Origin: Macrocybe gigantea
Taxonomy: Eukaryota; Basidiomycota; Agaricomycetes; Agaricales; Callistosporiaceae
Reading direction: 5' to 3'
NCBI GenBank assembly: GCA_011319805.1
Contig: SJRY01000294.1
Location: forward strand, 62,001-126,000
Length of the DNA: 64,000 bases
Shown one piece after another: positions 1-12,197 of the stretch. Each line of letters opens with the position of its first letter. Within the stretch, counting starts at the first letter, position 1. A program made the translations under genes and the position numbers. Below the pieces are notes generated by a model, which was not told the DNA's origin, did no database searches, and saw only the letters and a list, made by a program, of their open reading frames with translations.

Positions 1-1301
1 AGTCAGCCTTAACATCGTCTTGCTGCTTCGACTTCGAGTTAATATACTTCTGCGATGCTATCTTCAGGACGAGCTCGATCCGACGCAATCGAGAACGACC
101 ACCCCTGCAACCAGTGATGTGGAAACTGAGGTCCTTCAGCCAGGGAGCTCTCAAGGGTCGTTCAAGTCTGAAGTCGGGCGGCAGGGGCAGGGAGGTTAAC
201 AGGAAGGCGAGCGGAGGCTCGAAACAAGGACCTCCTAGCGACAGACAGATGGAAGCAATGTATGACACCTGGCGCCGTGGTGATGACGATCTCGAGCCGA
301 GCACAAAGATGACGGCAATGATGAGTCTCTTGAGGGAGTGGGAGGCGACCGGAGACAAGGTAATCTGTTATTCACAATGTGAGCAGTTTTTCTTTTGGCT
401 GAAAAAGAAACCTCGTAAATATAAGATGTTTTCTAGGGACTTCAATGCTCGACCTCGTCGACATCATGTTCTCTAGACATGGAATCCTCAGCTTGAGGTT
501 CGATGGCAAGATGGACAAAGCCTCCAGGGACGAAACACTGTCTGCTTTCAGAAGCCCCTTGGGCCCAAAAGTCATGCTCATCAGGTATGATACCCACCGC
601 GATGCCTTTATCAGACTGGTCTTTGCCGACACCCTTGTCCCCAGCACAAAGTGTGGCAGCGTCGGATTGAATTTGGTATCGGCCAATCGCATTATCAAGT
701 CAGCTTTCTTTTGTGCTTCAGCAGCCGAAGCCTAACAGTGCACGCTCCTAGTCTTGATCTGTCATGGAATTATGCTGCCGAGTCACAAGCATATGACAGG
801 TGCTGAGGCCCGCTAGTAGGTAGTTAGATAGCAGGTCGCTGAGCACATCTACCTCCTTTAGATGCCATCGCATTGGACAAGAGAAACCGGTTATGTCAAG
901 CGTCTTGTTGTCAAGGACACTATCGAAGAACGGTCAGTGGAATTCCGGCCTTTGTAGATGTCCGCTACTGATGAGTTGTGATTGTAGCATGTTGAAACTT
1001 CAGGACGTCAAAATGGGTTCGTCGCATTCAGATATAGTTATTCCCGTGGCATGACTGGCATTGTTGCTGCTTTTGCAGGTCTCGCGAGGCAGCCCTCGGA
1101 GAAGGCTCTGGCGTAAAGCTGCAGAAACTCAGCGTCAGAGACATCAAATACGTGAGTGGCGACTTCGAGTCTCTATCTCCTCGATCGCATGCTCCAGCAT
1201 GTTCTGATAATATTTTTCTGTAGCTTTTCGGCATGACCAAGAGGGATGCCGCAATCCCCGAGAATCAGAGGACCCTGCCTTCGGTCGCTGACCAGCAGTA
1301 A
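1..1301 (+). CDS. SNF2-family DNA helicase/ATPase, C-terminal part (5' truncated by window edge; two single-base frameshifts)
   Basis: This is the helicase C-terminal lobe of a SNF2/RAD5-RAD16-ULS1-type ATPase, a nuclear chromatin or DNA-repair translocase. The exons read STKMTAMMSLLREWE, then KVICYSQWTSMLDLV, ISTKCGSVGLNL, DLSWNYAAESQAYDR and HRIGQEK, followed by a C-terminal helix and LFGMT. These are helicase motifs IV-VI with the arginine finger region HRIGQ. Introns fit GT-AG at 379-436, 585-644, 699-751, 800-861, 933-987, 1017-1078 and 1152-1223, and the stop is at 1299-1301. Two places lose frame by one base: near 891 (between HRIGQEK and YVKRLVVKD) and near 1081-1088 (between GLA and EAALGEG). 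The N-terminal half lies outside the window. The subfamily (RAD16 or ULS1) cannot be decided from this part. I read the frameshifts as sequence errors, but a young pseudogene is possible. Confidence 0.85.
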
Positions 1302-2088
1302 TCCGAGGCATTGCAAAGCCATGCTGACATGAATTTTGCCTCCGCAAGCGGAGCAATCTATGCTACAAACGTGTTGTAGCTCTGATATAGGATGGAGCAT
1401 CTATATTATACATACTGTAGATTTTGAGTTTAATTTCTCTTCGTCTTACTCAATGCGAGAAGGAAATACAAGTATCCAAATGCCTATCTATCAGTCTCAT
1501 ACGTAGACGGGGCTGTCTGACAAGACGCCAACCAGACTACAGCACTTGTGATTTGCCACGGCTCAAGAGCTTTTAAATTTCTTGCGCCAATCTTTTTACT
1601 TCAATGTGTGTTAGGTGGACGGGAAGTAAGATTGACGGCAAGAGAGTGAGCGCGTGGCTGCTGAGGCTGTGGATCGGTCAGATGATAAGCATGATTGAAT
1701 GCATTGCCCGAGCTTGGACGTGCGGTCTGATTTCGTCCCCAGATAGGATCCAATATCTTGTTTACAATTATACCATTGGACGGACGGGTTTGCTATCCTG
1801 ACTTCCCAGAGGATATGTACGTTACTCGGATCGTAAAGTGACAGTTTTTCGACGTGCGATACGGAGGTAGAGAAGAAGGATCCGAGTGGAGGCTGCGTAA
1901 CTCCGCAAATTGCATTCCGGCGTCTTGCGCAACCGGGTAGCACGTGAACGGGGCGATGTATTGAATGAATCACGTGCAGGAATCTCTCATTTGCACTTGG
2001 CTCCGCCTCTTCAACGCCCCGCTGGATCATCGAGCCCCTTCTTATCCGTCTCTGACTCCGTAAAGCTTCGTCCTCGTCGTCAATAACG
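1302..2088. other. Intergenic region and Lon promoter
   Basis: A 787-nt stretch between the helicase stop and the Lon start. No coding pattern is seen in any frame that resembles a known family; the ORFs here are short and of mixed composition. The right third holds two CACGTG boxes (separate entry) and should be the Lon promoter. Confidence 0.6.
1941..1976. promoter_or_regulatory. Pair of CACGTG boxes upstream of the Lon gene
   Basis: Two identical CACGTG palindromes at 1941-1946 and 1971-1976, spaced 30 nt start to start, lie about 115-150 nt before the Lon start codon. CACGTG is the core site of basic helix-loop-helix factors such as Cbf1. Function is inferred from position and motif only. 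Confidence 0.4.
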
Positions 2089-5000
2089 ATGGCAAGCTCG
2101 AAACTCCCTCTTCTTCTCCTCCCTCACCCCATGGTCCTCCTTCCGGCGTCAAGATTCACCATGCCTGTCTCTCAACAAATCGGTGAAGCCGTCCTTGCGC
2201 TCATAGAAGAGTCCGACGCCCTACCCGTCCTTGCAGCTGTTCCTGTCACGAACACAACTTTGGGCTCTAGCTCGCTAACGCTCTCGGAGTGGGGAACGGC
2301 TGCTCGCGTGCTTCGACTCATCAAACCGACGTCGCGCAACCCTCGTCAACCGTATCTCATCTCTTTGCATGGACTCACGAGGATACGCTTGTTGAACCAC
2401 AATGAACTGTCGTCGTCGATGTCGACTTCGGACCTGATGACCGACCTGGCACTTCAAGATATTGAATACCCTCCCACAGAACGGATACCCTCCAGAGAGA
2501 CGGTAGAGAAATTCAAACAGTCGGCCTTGCGGCTGCTCGATAGGCTTGCGAAAGACTCTGTCCAACAAGCAAGGAAAGACAGCTACAACAAGATTGCCGG
2601 CATGCTCGATGACATCACCAATGCCCGAGCTCCATGGATGGCCGACGTGCTCCTTGGTACTATAAACGGAGAATACAATGATAAGTTAGGTGCGTTTCTG
2701 GGTTCCGTATGCTTTGAATATGTCACTTCATGACGCCTTTTCCTTAGCTATCTTGAGCGCCCCTGATTCCGAGGACCGCCTCAAGATTGCCACCGAAATC
2801 TTCCTAAAGCAGACGTCTATTTCTGAAGTCTCCAAAAAGATTGCTTCTGCAGTTGATGAGTCTCTGTCCAAACAACAGAAAGAATTTTTCTTGCGTCAAC
2901 AATTGGCCGCTATTCAGCGAGAACTTCAGACTCTCACACGGTCGTCCAATTCGTCTAACAACTCTTCGACTGATGGTACAAGCGGATCCTCTGAACTGGA
3001 CGACGACGAACAACATGAAGCCGATGATCTGGCGGATCTTAAGCGTCGTATAGAGGCAATGGAAGTCGGGTCTGAAGAGCGCAAGATGGGCGTTCGAGAA
3101 TGGCGACGTCTTAAAAGAATACCCCAAGGCAGCGTCGAAAACGGTGTTATTCGGAGCTATGTAGGCATTTCCCTCTATCTCTGAGGCGTGCAATGATCAG
3201 ACATATTCACAGCTGGAATGGTTGACATCAACTCCATGGCCAAATTCTACCTTCACTTCGTCGCCCACCATGGACCCATCTCAACCTTCTGTCCGAGATC
3301 GGGCTTTCCTTGTGAATGCTCGCGTCCAACTCGATGCCGACCACTTTGGCTTAGAGAAGATTAAGAAACGGCTGATAGAATATCTGGCTGTCGTTAGGTT
3401 GAAGGAGTTGAATGCGGAACGGGAAGTAAAAGAAGAAGAGACACGTCGCGCGGAGCAAGCAAAAGTTGCCCTGCCTGTCACTGCCGCTACGCCTGATGCA
3501 TCCGATTCTGGAAAAGCACCTGATAAGAAAGGCGAAACTGGGGCCCTTGTTCCGTTCCTCCCACAGAATGCCACGCCCGCTCAACGTCCGTCCCAACAGC
3601 CCAGCTCACAGCCCGCGAGTAACGCTGGACGTGCTCCGCGATTGGGTAAGAAAGGCGTAAAAGGTCCTATACTTCTGTGCGTCTTATAGCTTGTTGTTTT
3701 TCAGTTCGTCGCTTTTTAACACCCACCTCATTAGATTCGTTGGTCCTCCGGGAACAGGAAAGACATCTCTAGGTCAGTCGGTCGCCAAGGCCCTCAACCG
3801 ACCATTCCAACGCATATCGCTTGGCGGCGTGAGGGACGAGGCGGAGATACGCGGACATCGGAGAACATACGTCGCTTCTGGACCAGGCCTGATTGTTCAG
3901 GCCCTCAGAAAGGCGGGGAGATTAGATGCAGTCATGTTGCTGTCAGTTCTACCTATGATCTCTTGGCCATTGTCACTTGGCTGACACATCGATCACAGAG
4001 ACGAGATTGACAAGATCGGGCAGAGCAACTTCCATGGGGATCCGGCTGCCGCTCTTTTAGAAGTGTTGGATCCCGAACAGAACCACTCATTTAATGTCGG
4101 TTGCTTATCTTTCCCCTTTTTCAAATCTATGGTATTGGCTGACGCGGATTACGCCCAGGACCACTACATCAACGTTCCTATCGATCTCAGCCAAGTGCTT
4201 TTCATTTGTACTGCCAATTCTCTCGAGACTATCTCGGCACCTTTGTTGGATCGCTGTGAAGTCATACAGTTGTCAGGTACGAGCTATGGGCCTTTAATCA
4301 TGGCTCCACTACTAAATTGAATCCCATCAGGCTATACCTATGATGAGAAGCTCCACATTGCCCGTCGTTTCTTGTTACCAAAGCAGCTTCGAGTGAACGG
4401 CCTAGACGAGTCGCATATGACGATCACGGAACCGGCCTTACTGCACATCGCGACCCGCTACACCCGAGAAGCCGGCGTGCGGAGCTTGGAGCGTGCCATC
4501 GGTAGTGTCGTGCGATATAAAGCCGTGGAATGGGCGGAGTACGTTGATGAAGGCGGAGATGCGCAACGCATAGAGGATAAGGAGGAACGTCCAGCTAATG
4601 ACGGTACAGTTGTTGTGAGCGGGAAGAAGCCTTACAGGCGCGTCGTCGAAGAACATGAGATTGAGAAAATCTTGGGCATCGCGCGGTGGGACGGCGAAGA
4701 GCGAGAGAGAGAGGAGCGGAGGGGTGTTGTGTATGGTTTGTCGTCATGGGGCAAGGGGAAGGTGGGATCCTGCCCGTCGAGACAATCGCCGTTCCTGGAA
4801 CAGGGCACTTGAAGCTGACAGGCAGCTTAGGCGAGGTTTGTGCGATGTTCGAGGGGATGGTTGAAGATGCGTTAACTGTTCCTTCTGCAGGTGATCAAGG
4901 AGAGCGGGGAACTGGCACTGAGCTGGGTCAAGACGCACGCATATGACTTGTGCATCACGAATAACCGGGCACAAGATCCTCTCAAAGTGCCAGAGCTGAT

Positions 5001-5554
5001 CGACATTCATCTTCATCTTCCTGCCGGCGCTCAGAAGAAGGATGGCCCAAGCGCAGGTGTCGCCATGGTATATCCTTCCTTGCGCTGACTTTTAGTTTAA
5101 CTCACCGATGACAATTCGACTGCAGACATGTGCCTTTGTGTCTCTGCTGACTGGTGCATGTGTTCCGACACATGTTGCTATGACAGGCGAGGTGTGTCCC
5201 CTTCCACCATCAAGCTCATCTTTTCCCTCATTTTGTCTTGTAGATAACCCTTCGAGGTCGTGTAGCGCCTGTCGGCGGTATCAAGGAGAAGGTGAGCGTC
5301 TGATGTTGAGGTGCGAAGACGCATACATTTAACGGATGCTCTTGTAGGTCCTAGGCGCACACCGCGCTCAAATCACCAAGGTGATCCTGCCATGGGCGAA
5401 CAGGAAGGACGTCGAGCATGATGTGGCGCTCGAAATCAGAAATGAGATGGAATTCGTCTTTGTCCGTACGGTCAGAGAGGCTCTAGAAGCTGCGTTCGGC
5501 AAGAACACGCTGTCATGGAGGCGGGACGCGGTGATCTTGGAAAGCCGCTTGTAA
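2089..5554 (+). CDS. LONP2: Peroxisomal Lon protease (LONP2-type), PTS1 terminus
   Basis: ATP-dependent serine protease that degrades and chaperones matrix proteins. Domains in order: N-terminal LON substrate-binding domain (about residues 1-230), helical linker, AAA+ module with Walker A GPPGTGKT and Walker B MLLDEIDKIG, and Lon P domain with catalytic Ser in DGPSAGVAM and Lys in VGGIKEK. The last three residues are SRL, a type 1 peroxisomal targeting signal, and no mitochondrial presequence is visible, so the peroxisomal rather than the PIM1 form is likely. Exons: 2089-2689, 2748-3160, 3213-3676, 3735-3941, 3999-4095, 4159-4276, 4331-4835, 4891-5067, 5126-5191, 5244-5291, 5348-5554. One base is missing at 4740/4741, between GVVYGL and VVMGQGEGG. 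With one added base the exons sum to exactly 968 codons, which supports the model. Confidence 0.93.
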
Positions 5555-5833
5555 TTTCTGCTCTTCCTGAGTCCATGTCCCTTGTTTCCCTAATAGTTAT
5601 ATTTTGTCGCGGTCATCCCATGCCTTGTAAAACACCATTACCACTCGTAAATTTGTATGATTTTTGCTTGCCTTGTTGTAAATCAGCTTCTGGGTGCTCT
5701 GTATTGCATTGATTCTATGTTACATTTTGCGTTTCTATTCGATTCCGCCAGTCTATCAAAGACCGGAGGTAAGTACAGCAGGCAGACAGCAGAAAAAAAG
5801 TGGTCAAAGACATAGCCCAAGAATACATATTAA

Positions 5834-7531
5834 TTAGGCGGTCACGCATAGGGTCTGGCCTTGCTCATTGTTTATACTACGCTGCCTCTGCAGGAACTTT
5901 TGGAATTCCGAATCGATGTCATTCGACGATCCGATAACGCGGTGCAGGGCGCGTCCGGTATGCTCGTAGTCACACTCCATAGAGAACATCCACCACGCGA
6001 GATAAGCACCGACGTAGCCCGCATACGAATCGTGTAGGTCCGCCAAGGTACGGCCAGAAGGAGGCACGAAAGCGTCGTGCGAATCCTGCACATTGAGGAG
6101 AGCGCGGTTGAACGCGAGATGGACAGCCGGCCGTTCGTCCCGCGCCATGGGCTCTGTCTGTTGTTGTAGCGGTTGTTGCGATTGTCGTGCCCTCCCCTGC
6201 GCATCCACAGTTCTAACGTCACCAGATTCGGTGTCATGGCCGCAATGGCCGCAATGCACACCACCAAAGTCGACGAGATCGCCGGAGACCTCGAACGAGG
6301 GGACGGCAAAGGCCTCCCACGGGACCGTGCCGGCACAGTCCCAGTCGAGCACTCCGACGATGTGGCCCTGCTCATCGACGAGGATGTTCTCGGTGTGCAG
6401 ATCGCCGTGGCGCATGGGGAAGGGGCCGTTGTCGTCCCGCTCGTCCAGGAGGGGCATGATGGCTGCGCGCCACAATGACGCGACAAATTGCTTTTTGGAC
6501 ACGGAGTGGGAGGAGTGGGAGTTGGTGGGGAAGTCGATGCGGTTGCCGCTGTCGTCACAGGGGTAGTTGGGAGCTGAATCAGAGGCAGCTGCCTCGCCAG
6601 CCACAAGGGCCAGGCGCTCATAGGCCTCTGCCTGGAGAGCGAAATAGTCCCTGGCAGACGTGAACGGACCGAGGCCAAAGTCCGCCACAGGACCGATCGA
6701 CACCTCGCCGGTTTCTTCGTCGAGAACAAAGGAGCCAATCCGGTCAAACGTGATCCGGCTCAGCTGCGCGTGCATGCGAGCCAAGTCATGCAGATAGTTC
6801 GTCAATATTGGACGCTTGCTTTCGTCGCCTTGGAGCGGATCAGCGTGGCATACCCTCGGATGTTCGGATTGATCTCCGGCGAGCTCCCCGCTACATCTGC
6901 CGCAGCCGCTGGTCATGATCCCCCGATCTTCGATCGTCGCACCGCTCATGGCCGTCATGAGGACAAAAGCAGGCGCATTGGGCCCCAACGGGTTCGTTTC
7001 GCTCTGCGCTTTGGCGTGAAAGGCAATGATGCGGGGAACAGGTATGTCAGTCCGTTCATGCACAAGGCGGAGGGCGGCGACTTCGTTTAGGATCTTCCTC
7101 TCTAGCTGCGCTGCCGTGTTGAAATAGGCGTCCATGGGGCGCATTCCCAATCGAAGGATCCATGAAGAGGACTGGGGTGGTGGAGCTGAGTATGCCGAAG
7201 GGGAGGGTGAGGGCGGTTGTCGATCACTATTCAGTGGGCAATCGACGGCACCACTGCCTTTGGTCCGATCATGATCATAGGTATGAATGCCCATGGGGGC
7301 GTCTCCGAATGCGATTTCGAAGACCGCGAAGGACTGTCCCCATGTATATCGATCTGGGACGACGCGGCAAGGCAACCTGGCTGGGTGCAGAGATGTGGCG
7401 AACTTCTCTATCTCCCGCAAGCGAGGCTTGACGAACTCTTCCACCACGGAAACGATTCTATCAGCATATTCGGATTCTAGGGCATTCAGAGAGGCGGTAA
7501 TATCCGGCCAGTTGTCGCTGATGAGTGGCAT
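5834..7531 (-). CDS. APH-type phosphotransferase (aminoglycoside/choline kinase-like fold)
   Basis: An intact intronless ORF of 565 aa. The C-terminal lobe shows the Brenner-type catalytic motif HGDLHTENILVDE followed by VGVLDWDCAGTVPWE, i.e. the catalytic Asp, the metal-binding Asn and the DxD-like Asp of the phosphotransferase (APH) family. The N-terminal lobe contains the ILNEVAALRLVHERTDIPVP segment typical of fungal APH proteins. Low-complexity Ser/Pro and acidic insertions near residues 95-120 and 415-450 make it longer than bacterial homologues. Members of this family in fungi have mostly unknown small-molecule or protein substrates; a role in antibiotic resistance should not be assumed. 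It is convergent with the Lon gene (279 nt between stops). The start is the first ATG of the ORF. Confidence 0.88.
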   Translation of the reverse strand: MPLISDNWPDITASLNALESEYADRIVSVVEEFVKPRLREIEKFATSLHPARLPCRVVPDRYTWGQSFAVFEIAFGDAPMGIHTYDHDRTKGSGAVDCPLNSDRQPPSPSPSAYSAPPPQSSSWILRLGMRPMDAYFNTAAQLERKILNEVAALRLVHERTDIPVPRIIAFHAKAQSETNPLGPNAPAFVLMTAMSGATIEDRGIMTSGCGRCSGELAGDQSEHPRVCHADPLQGDESKRPILTNYLHDLARMHAQLSRITFDRIGSFVLDEETGEVSIGPVADFGLGPFTSARDYFALQAEAYERLALVAGEAAASDSAPNYPCDDSGNRIDFPTNSHSSHSVSKKQFVASLWRAAIMPLLDERDDNGPFPMRHGDLHTENILVDEQGHIVGVLDWDCAGTVPWEAFAVPSFEVSGDLVDFGGVHCGHCGHDTESGDVRTVDAQGRARQSQQPLQQQTEPMARDERPAVHLAFNRALLNVQDSHDAFVPPSGRTLADLHDSYAGYVGAYLAWWMFSMECDYEHTGRALHRVIGSSNDIDSEFQKFLQRQRSINNEQGQTLCVTA

Positions 7532-7618
7532 ACGGTCTTTCTTCCCTTGTATCTTCAGTTCAAGCAGAGTGACGGGGCAATCGAGGCACGAAATCTACCA
7601 GTGGCACACAAGGCACAG

Positions 7619-8059
7619 TCAATCACTGTCACAATGGAGAGCAGGAGGGGGATAAATGAAAGGTGGTTGGAGGTCAATATGCGGAGTAAGAAGGAATGAA
7701 AGATGAGGAACAAACGGGCTGTACAGTAAAATACATGAAGCGCCCGGCCGTCCGCCACATGTCCCGAGTCGCCACAACAGCCTCATCAACCCACAGACTG
7801 GCCACATCTCCTCGATTTTCGGTGATGCCTCGTGTATGATGTGGTAGGCTGTGGCCAAGACGCAAGGAGTACGCGTGTGCGATGCAAACGTTTGTATGAG
7901 ATCGTGATTGGTTTTGGTGGTTCGACATTCAACTAATGGGGAAAGACTCTGGAATGATGGTCCTGTTGATTCGGATTTCGTTTCCTTTCTATCACCGCTT
8001 TCGTTGACCCCGATGGCGTCGCTGGTACTCTCAGTCATTCCTGCAGTGACTTCTTTCAT
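7619..8059 (-). CDS. Possible small hypothetical protein (146 aa ORF)
   Basis: An ATG-started ORF upstream of the phosphotransferase on the same strand. The first half (residues 1-75) is Ser/Thr/Glu-rich and could be coding, while the second half is Pro/Leu/Cys-rich and looks like random translation. No family is recognised. It could be part of a longer spliced gene, a 5' extension of nothing, or a chance ORF. I list it only because it is the longest candidate in this interval. Confidence 0.2.
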   Translation of the reverse strand: MKEVTAGMTESTSDAIGVNESGDRKETKSESTGPSFQSLSPLVECRTTKTNHDLIQTFASHTRTPCVLATAYHIIHEASPKIEEMWPVCGLMRLLWRLGTCGGRPGASCILLYSPFVPHLSFLLTPHIDLQPPFIYPPPALHCDSD

Positions 8060-9112
8060 GGGCGTGGCGCACCATGTCGGAAGTCAGTGCATCTTGACTG
8101 TGGCACCATACTCGTTCGCCTTCTAATCAGACGCACAATCGGAGTCATCTCCTTGGCCAACAGTTTTCAAGGAGATCCCAAACACAAGGAACGATGCACT
8201 TAATGTTTTAGTCGCCCGAAAGCGCTGGGCGCTGCGAGCTGAAGATCCAAAATTTGACCAGTAGGAAAGATCTATCAGTTGGTGATGCCACGCTTGCATT
8301 TCACGTTCTCCCTCTTTGTGTCAACATAAACACCGAGGCGAAGTATAGGACTTGTCGTGTGCCTCTTCTTGGAATTCTGAGTCTTGTTACATGCAGCTCT
8401 ACAACCGCTCGAAGAGAGATTTCTAACCGTGTTCAAATATCTCACGACAGCAGGTGGGCTTGACATATCCTGGACTACAGCCAATGGCATCCCCGCATAG
8501 TTACCTCCTAGTCAGGCAGCAGTTACAGCAGCATTGAATGTTCTACTCCTCTCTACTTCGATGCACGCACATTCAGCGGTCTCTGTTATTAGACCTGAGG
8601 GCTGAGGCGTCCACCTGGGTTGGAAATGAGTACATCATACTTAGGAGAAGTCTCGCTCGTATTACCGCGTCTCTCCCTGTACCCGCGTTTCCGGTTTGTG
8701 GTCAACTCAAAGACGTCTCTGAAAGTTAGGACGACCTATCTGTGAGCGGATGAACGATCAATCAATTTAAATCAGACAAAGCATGAGAATCATGACACAC
8801 TGTCAAAGGAAAACAAGGAAAAAAGAAACGCGCAACCTACCTTCCATGCAGCCAAACGGGACTACCAATTATGCGGCGACGTCACGCCCCATACCAACGA
8901 CGTGAAAAGGAGCTGCTTAGAAGAGGAGCAATTGCAATACGATGTGACAAAAGGATAAATACTGTACAGGCTGTGGATACCTAGCCAACGCGTTCGAAAA
9001 TGATCCTAAGTGTTATATGCACCACACTTCAGATGGCGATAGTGCGGCCGAGAGATATATAACATCAACATCGATGGTGCTGAAATAAAGTGGACTTGGA
9101 ATATAACATGCA
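8060..9112. other. Gene-poor interval
   Basis: About 1.05 kb in which I see no convincing coding exon, tRNA, terminal repeat or other structure on either strand. It lies 3' of the frameshifted unknown gene on the minus strand and may contain its 3' UTR. Confidence 0.4.
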
Positions 9113-12020
9113 TCAAAGAAAGCGTGGTTGGGCAAAGATAGGGTTTATGGGACGAGGGCGCGTTGGTACAATGAAACGCAGGACGTCTCTTCCCTGATAC
9201 GAAACGCGCCAACAAGAGCCCTCCGTTACACAGAATTTTTCTTCTCTGTCGAGAATTGCGGACTGTGGCACGTCGAACGCGCGTTCCCAAGAACAAAGCT
9301 CTTGCACTCTCAACTCTCTTTCCACTCCAGCGTTCAAAATATGGAGAATCTTGTAACCCGGAGGCGTATTGATGGTAAATTTGCATGCCACCGTCATAAA
9401 TGCGGAGGCCAGCTTTGGTCGCGATGAACCTGGGATATCGTAAACTTGGAACCTCTCACCCGTTGCCTCAGGCTTCAGCTGAAGTCGACCATGAGTCAAG
9501 GAAATGTATAACTCGATTCAACGAAAACTTACTCCTAGGAAGGTGGGGGTGTCGCCGATCCTTGCTGCAAGTGCATTGCCTGCTCTGTCCCAAGACTAGC
9601 GAGGTTTTCAGGAGGATGGCCCCGTCTCAGAAACATGCTATTTAAGTCATCGTCTGACATGTGCGTAATTTCGTCAGGATCGCCGTATTTCATCAGCATC
9701 CTCTCCCAATTATTTCTAGGTCTGATCTGTGACGTGGTATTAGGCGGACACGTAGACGGCTCAGGACGAAGCGGAGGAGTGGGAGGTGCATGGACCTAAA
9801 TAGTAGGTCAAAGACACATTGCGATGAGAAAGAGGAAAAAGCATGCTTGATTTCGAGAACGAGACATCGAAGGTTAGTGGTTGGGGAACGAACTTGTCAC
9901 TTAGGCAAACAAATGATTGTTTTGTTTTCACGTTCTGTTCATGCACGCGTACTAACTTATGCCTGCCTTTGGAAAGTCAAGTCATCTTCCCTTTCTGGAG
10001 GCTTCCTTCTCCGGGTGGTATAAACGCGTCACGGGTGGTATATGGTGTGATAGAATGTACGTTTCCCGGAACACCACGAAGCGCCCATCCACCTAACTAA
10101 CGCGTCCTGACCTTCTTTGCTCAATTTCGACTGCCGAGCATTTCTTTTACGCGCGCTTCATCCACCCAACGGCTTGACAGCATGTATGGGTGCAACTATG
10201 AGCACCTGTATGACATTACACTTGGCCGGGCCCAGTCCGTGCTCCCAACATATCGAATTACATCGCTGTCCGGCCCAAACGCCGGAATCATGTGCCAAAC
10301 GACAAGTAGCCTCTTCCGCGGGGGGTGGCGTTTGAAACAACGATAAACCAGAATCCTAAAACTACCATCAAGAGCAACTTGGAATTGTCGCCCGCACCGA
10401 TTGGCTTGGTGTTCTCGCCACTTACCTCAATTCTGTCCATTCGACGAACCATGAGCATCAACCTTTGCGCCAGATGGTGTCGGACATGGACAGCATGTTT
10501 ATAAAGTTGCGCTCAAAAATTCGAGATGCGCTTTCGTTGCCAGGGTACCTGGGAGAGTAATGCTCAGAATCAACTCACATTTCTGGGCTTTCGATGATGA
10601 GGGCAAAGGCTATCCGGAATGGGCTTGTGCGCCATTATTTCGCTAGACGGAAGCTGAGCAACGTTCTTGATGTTCTTGAAAGAGTTGGGGTATCGTGAGG
10701 CATGATGCTGGTTTTGAACCGCTTTTGGAAACCTTCATGCCCTTTGACGTTGCTATTCAGTAGGTTTTTGTCCTCTTCATCTCAAAGCCTACTCCCTGCA
10801 GTATATCTAATTGCGCAATGACTTGCTGCCGCCGATTATCCCGTGTGAGGGAATAATGCGCCAACTCACACACCTCTGGTTTGGAACCTGATTATTTCTA
10901 TTAGAATCACTCCAACTTGTCCCAAAGGCAGAATGATCGGCTACCTCATCGGTTTTCACATGCCATCCGCTGGTGCCCTTCCACTTGAATGTTCCATCGC
11001 CCCGTCTTCTAGGAATTTCATCCGATAATCGAGGAGACGGCGTCGGGCGTCCACAACTGTATTCGATTTTTCGCAATCCACCTTGCTTTGTGACGATCAG
11101 TAGATGACCGAAAATTCTATTTTAGCCCAGCTCTTTTGCCAAGCTCTATACACCGGAAAACCTTTAGGCAATTCGTGGTGAATCTCCAATACCATGTCGT
11201 CCACTCCTGTTTGGTGCTCAGCCTGTTTCTATTCAGTGTCCATGAGTGCAAAGGACGGGAGGCGGGTGGTGCGGCAAAACGGCTGCGCTTTTTGAAACAC
11301 GCTGATGGTCCGCCCTCGATGGCCGTCCAAGAGAATCGAGCGACCCCCGCTGGTCATTTTCCCCCGCCTCCGCGAAACACACGAGCCCGTCTCAGTTTCC
11401 CGGTTTGGAAGAGCGCCTAGAATCTGATGCTCGCTCCGGCCAGATGCACAGCTACGTTGGCGTCGTCGGACTTGAGTGCACCAAAAATGGTTGTAGTCCT
11501 TTTTTGGGAACAGGCGGTGCCGAAGGACGAGCCGGCCGACCGGGATCATTAATGCATTAGGAATGATAGGCTATCATTCTTGGACTACGGAAGTGGATTT
11601 CCGCTTCCATTCAAAGACAAATCGCTCTCGAGCTGAATATCTGGCGGCTTCTGGCGTACGGAAAACGGTGTGCCCACAAACGTATTCATCATTTTTATCT
11701 ATTTGTCCCAATTTGAAATTGCCGTTTTCCTCCCTCTTTTTAAATAGAAACAATCGGATCGGCGAACGATGAATCACAGCAACTTGCTTGCAAGATTCTG
11801 CATCAGATCCTGCTGCGATAAGTTTGCATCTTCTGGAATTCGAGCCAACTCTATGAGGACTCTTGAGATGCGGAGAATCAGAATGTCGTTTTTACGGACG
11901 GGAGGGATTACTGGAAGGGTAAGTGCCGCCCCGCCGATGCGGAGATCTTCCAAGAAGTCGGGAGGCTCGGCATTGCGGAAATGGCTATATCTCTTATTAC
12001 CAAATATAGATCATGCCTGC
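9113..12020 (-). pseudogene. Unrecognised multi-exon gene, heavily frameshifted (pseudogene or low-quality sequence)
   Basis: Coherent protein segments appear in order on the minus strand but in changing frames. From the 5' side: an exon at about 12020-11776 with the peptide VIPPVRKNDILILRISRVL; Ser/Pro-rich segments at about 11700-11450; a segment at about 11076-10880 (GDGTFKWKGTSGWHV); one at about 10780-10580 (SSEIMAHKPIPDS); one at about 10545-10426 (SRIFERNFINMLSMSDT); one at about 9800-9535 (NNWERMLMKYGDP); and a last one at 9480-9113 (GVERELRVQELCSWERAFDV). Good GT-AG sites join several of them, for example GTGAGT near 10865 and GTAAGT near 10425. At least five joins need one base added, often in A or C runs. 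No domain is recognised. It may be one long gene or two neighbouring ones. Confidence 0.45.
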
Positions 12021-12197
12021 GCCATACAACCTTTGAATTGAAGGGCTAACCTAAGGTCAGGGGCTACGTAACTGGCTTTGCGCGGACGCTCCACGAAAAA
12101 GATAAAGACCCTGTCAGCCAATTGCTTATTAGCCTCAGCTGGTGCCTCCTCCGTTCCCTCCTCTCCATTTCTTCGTCGGTTGGACACCCATCTCGCT

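Noticed and set aside
4738..4742. Programmed -1 or +1 ribosomal frameshift in Lon
   Set aside because: No slippery heptamer or downstream structure is evident, Lon is not known to use frameshifting, and the same type of defect occurs in many unrelated genes of the window.
5872..6747. 291-aa ORF on the minus strand in another frame of the phosphotransferase gene, and several plus-strand ORFs opposite it
   Set aside because: They are Arg/Ser/Thr-rich shadow frames of a GC-rich coding exon; the 565-aa frame carries the catalytic motifs.
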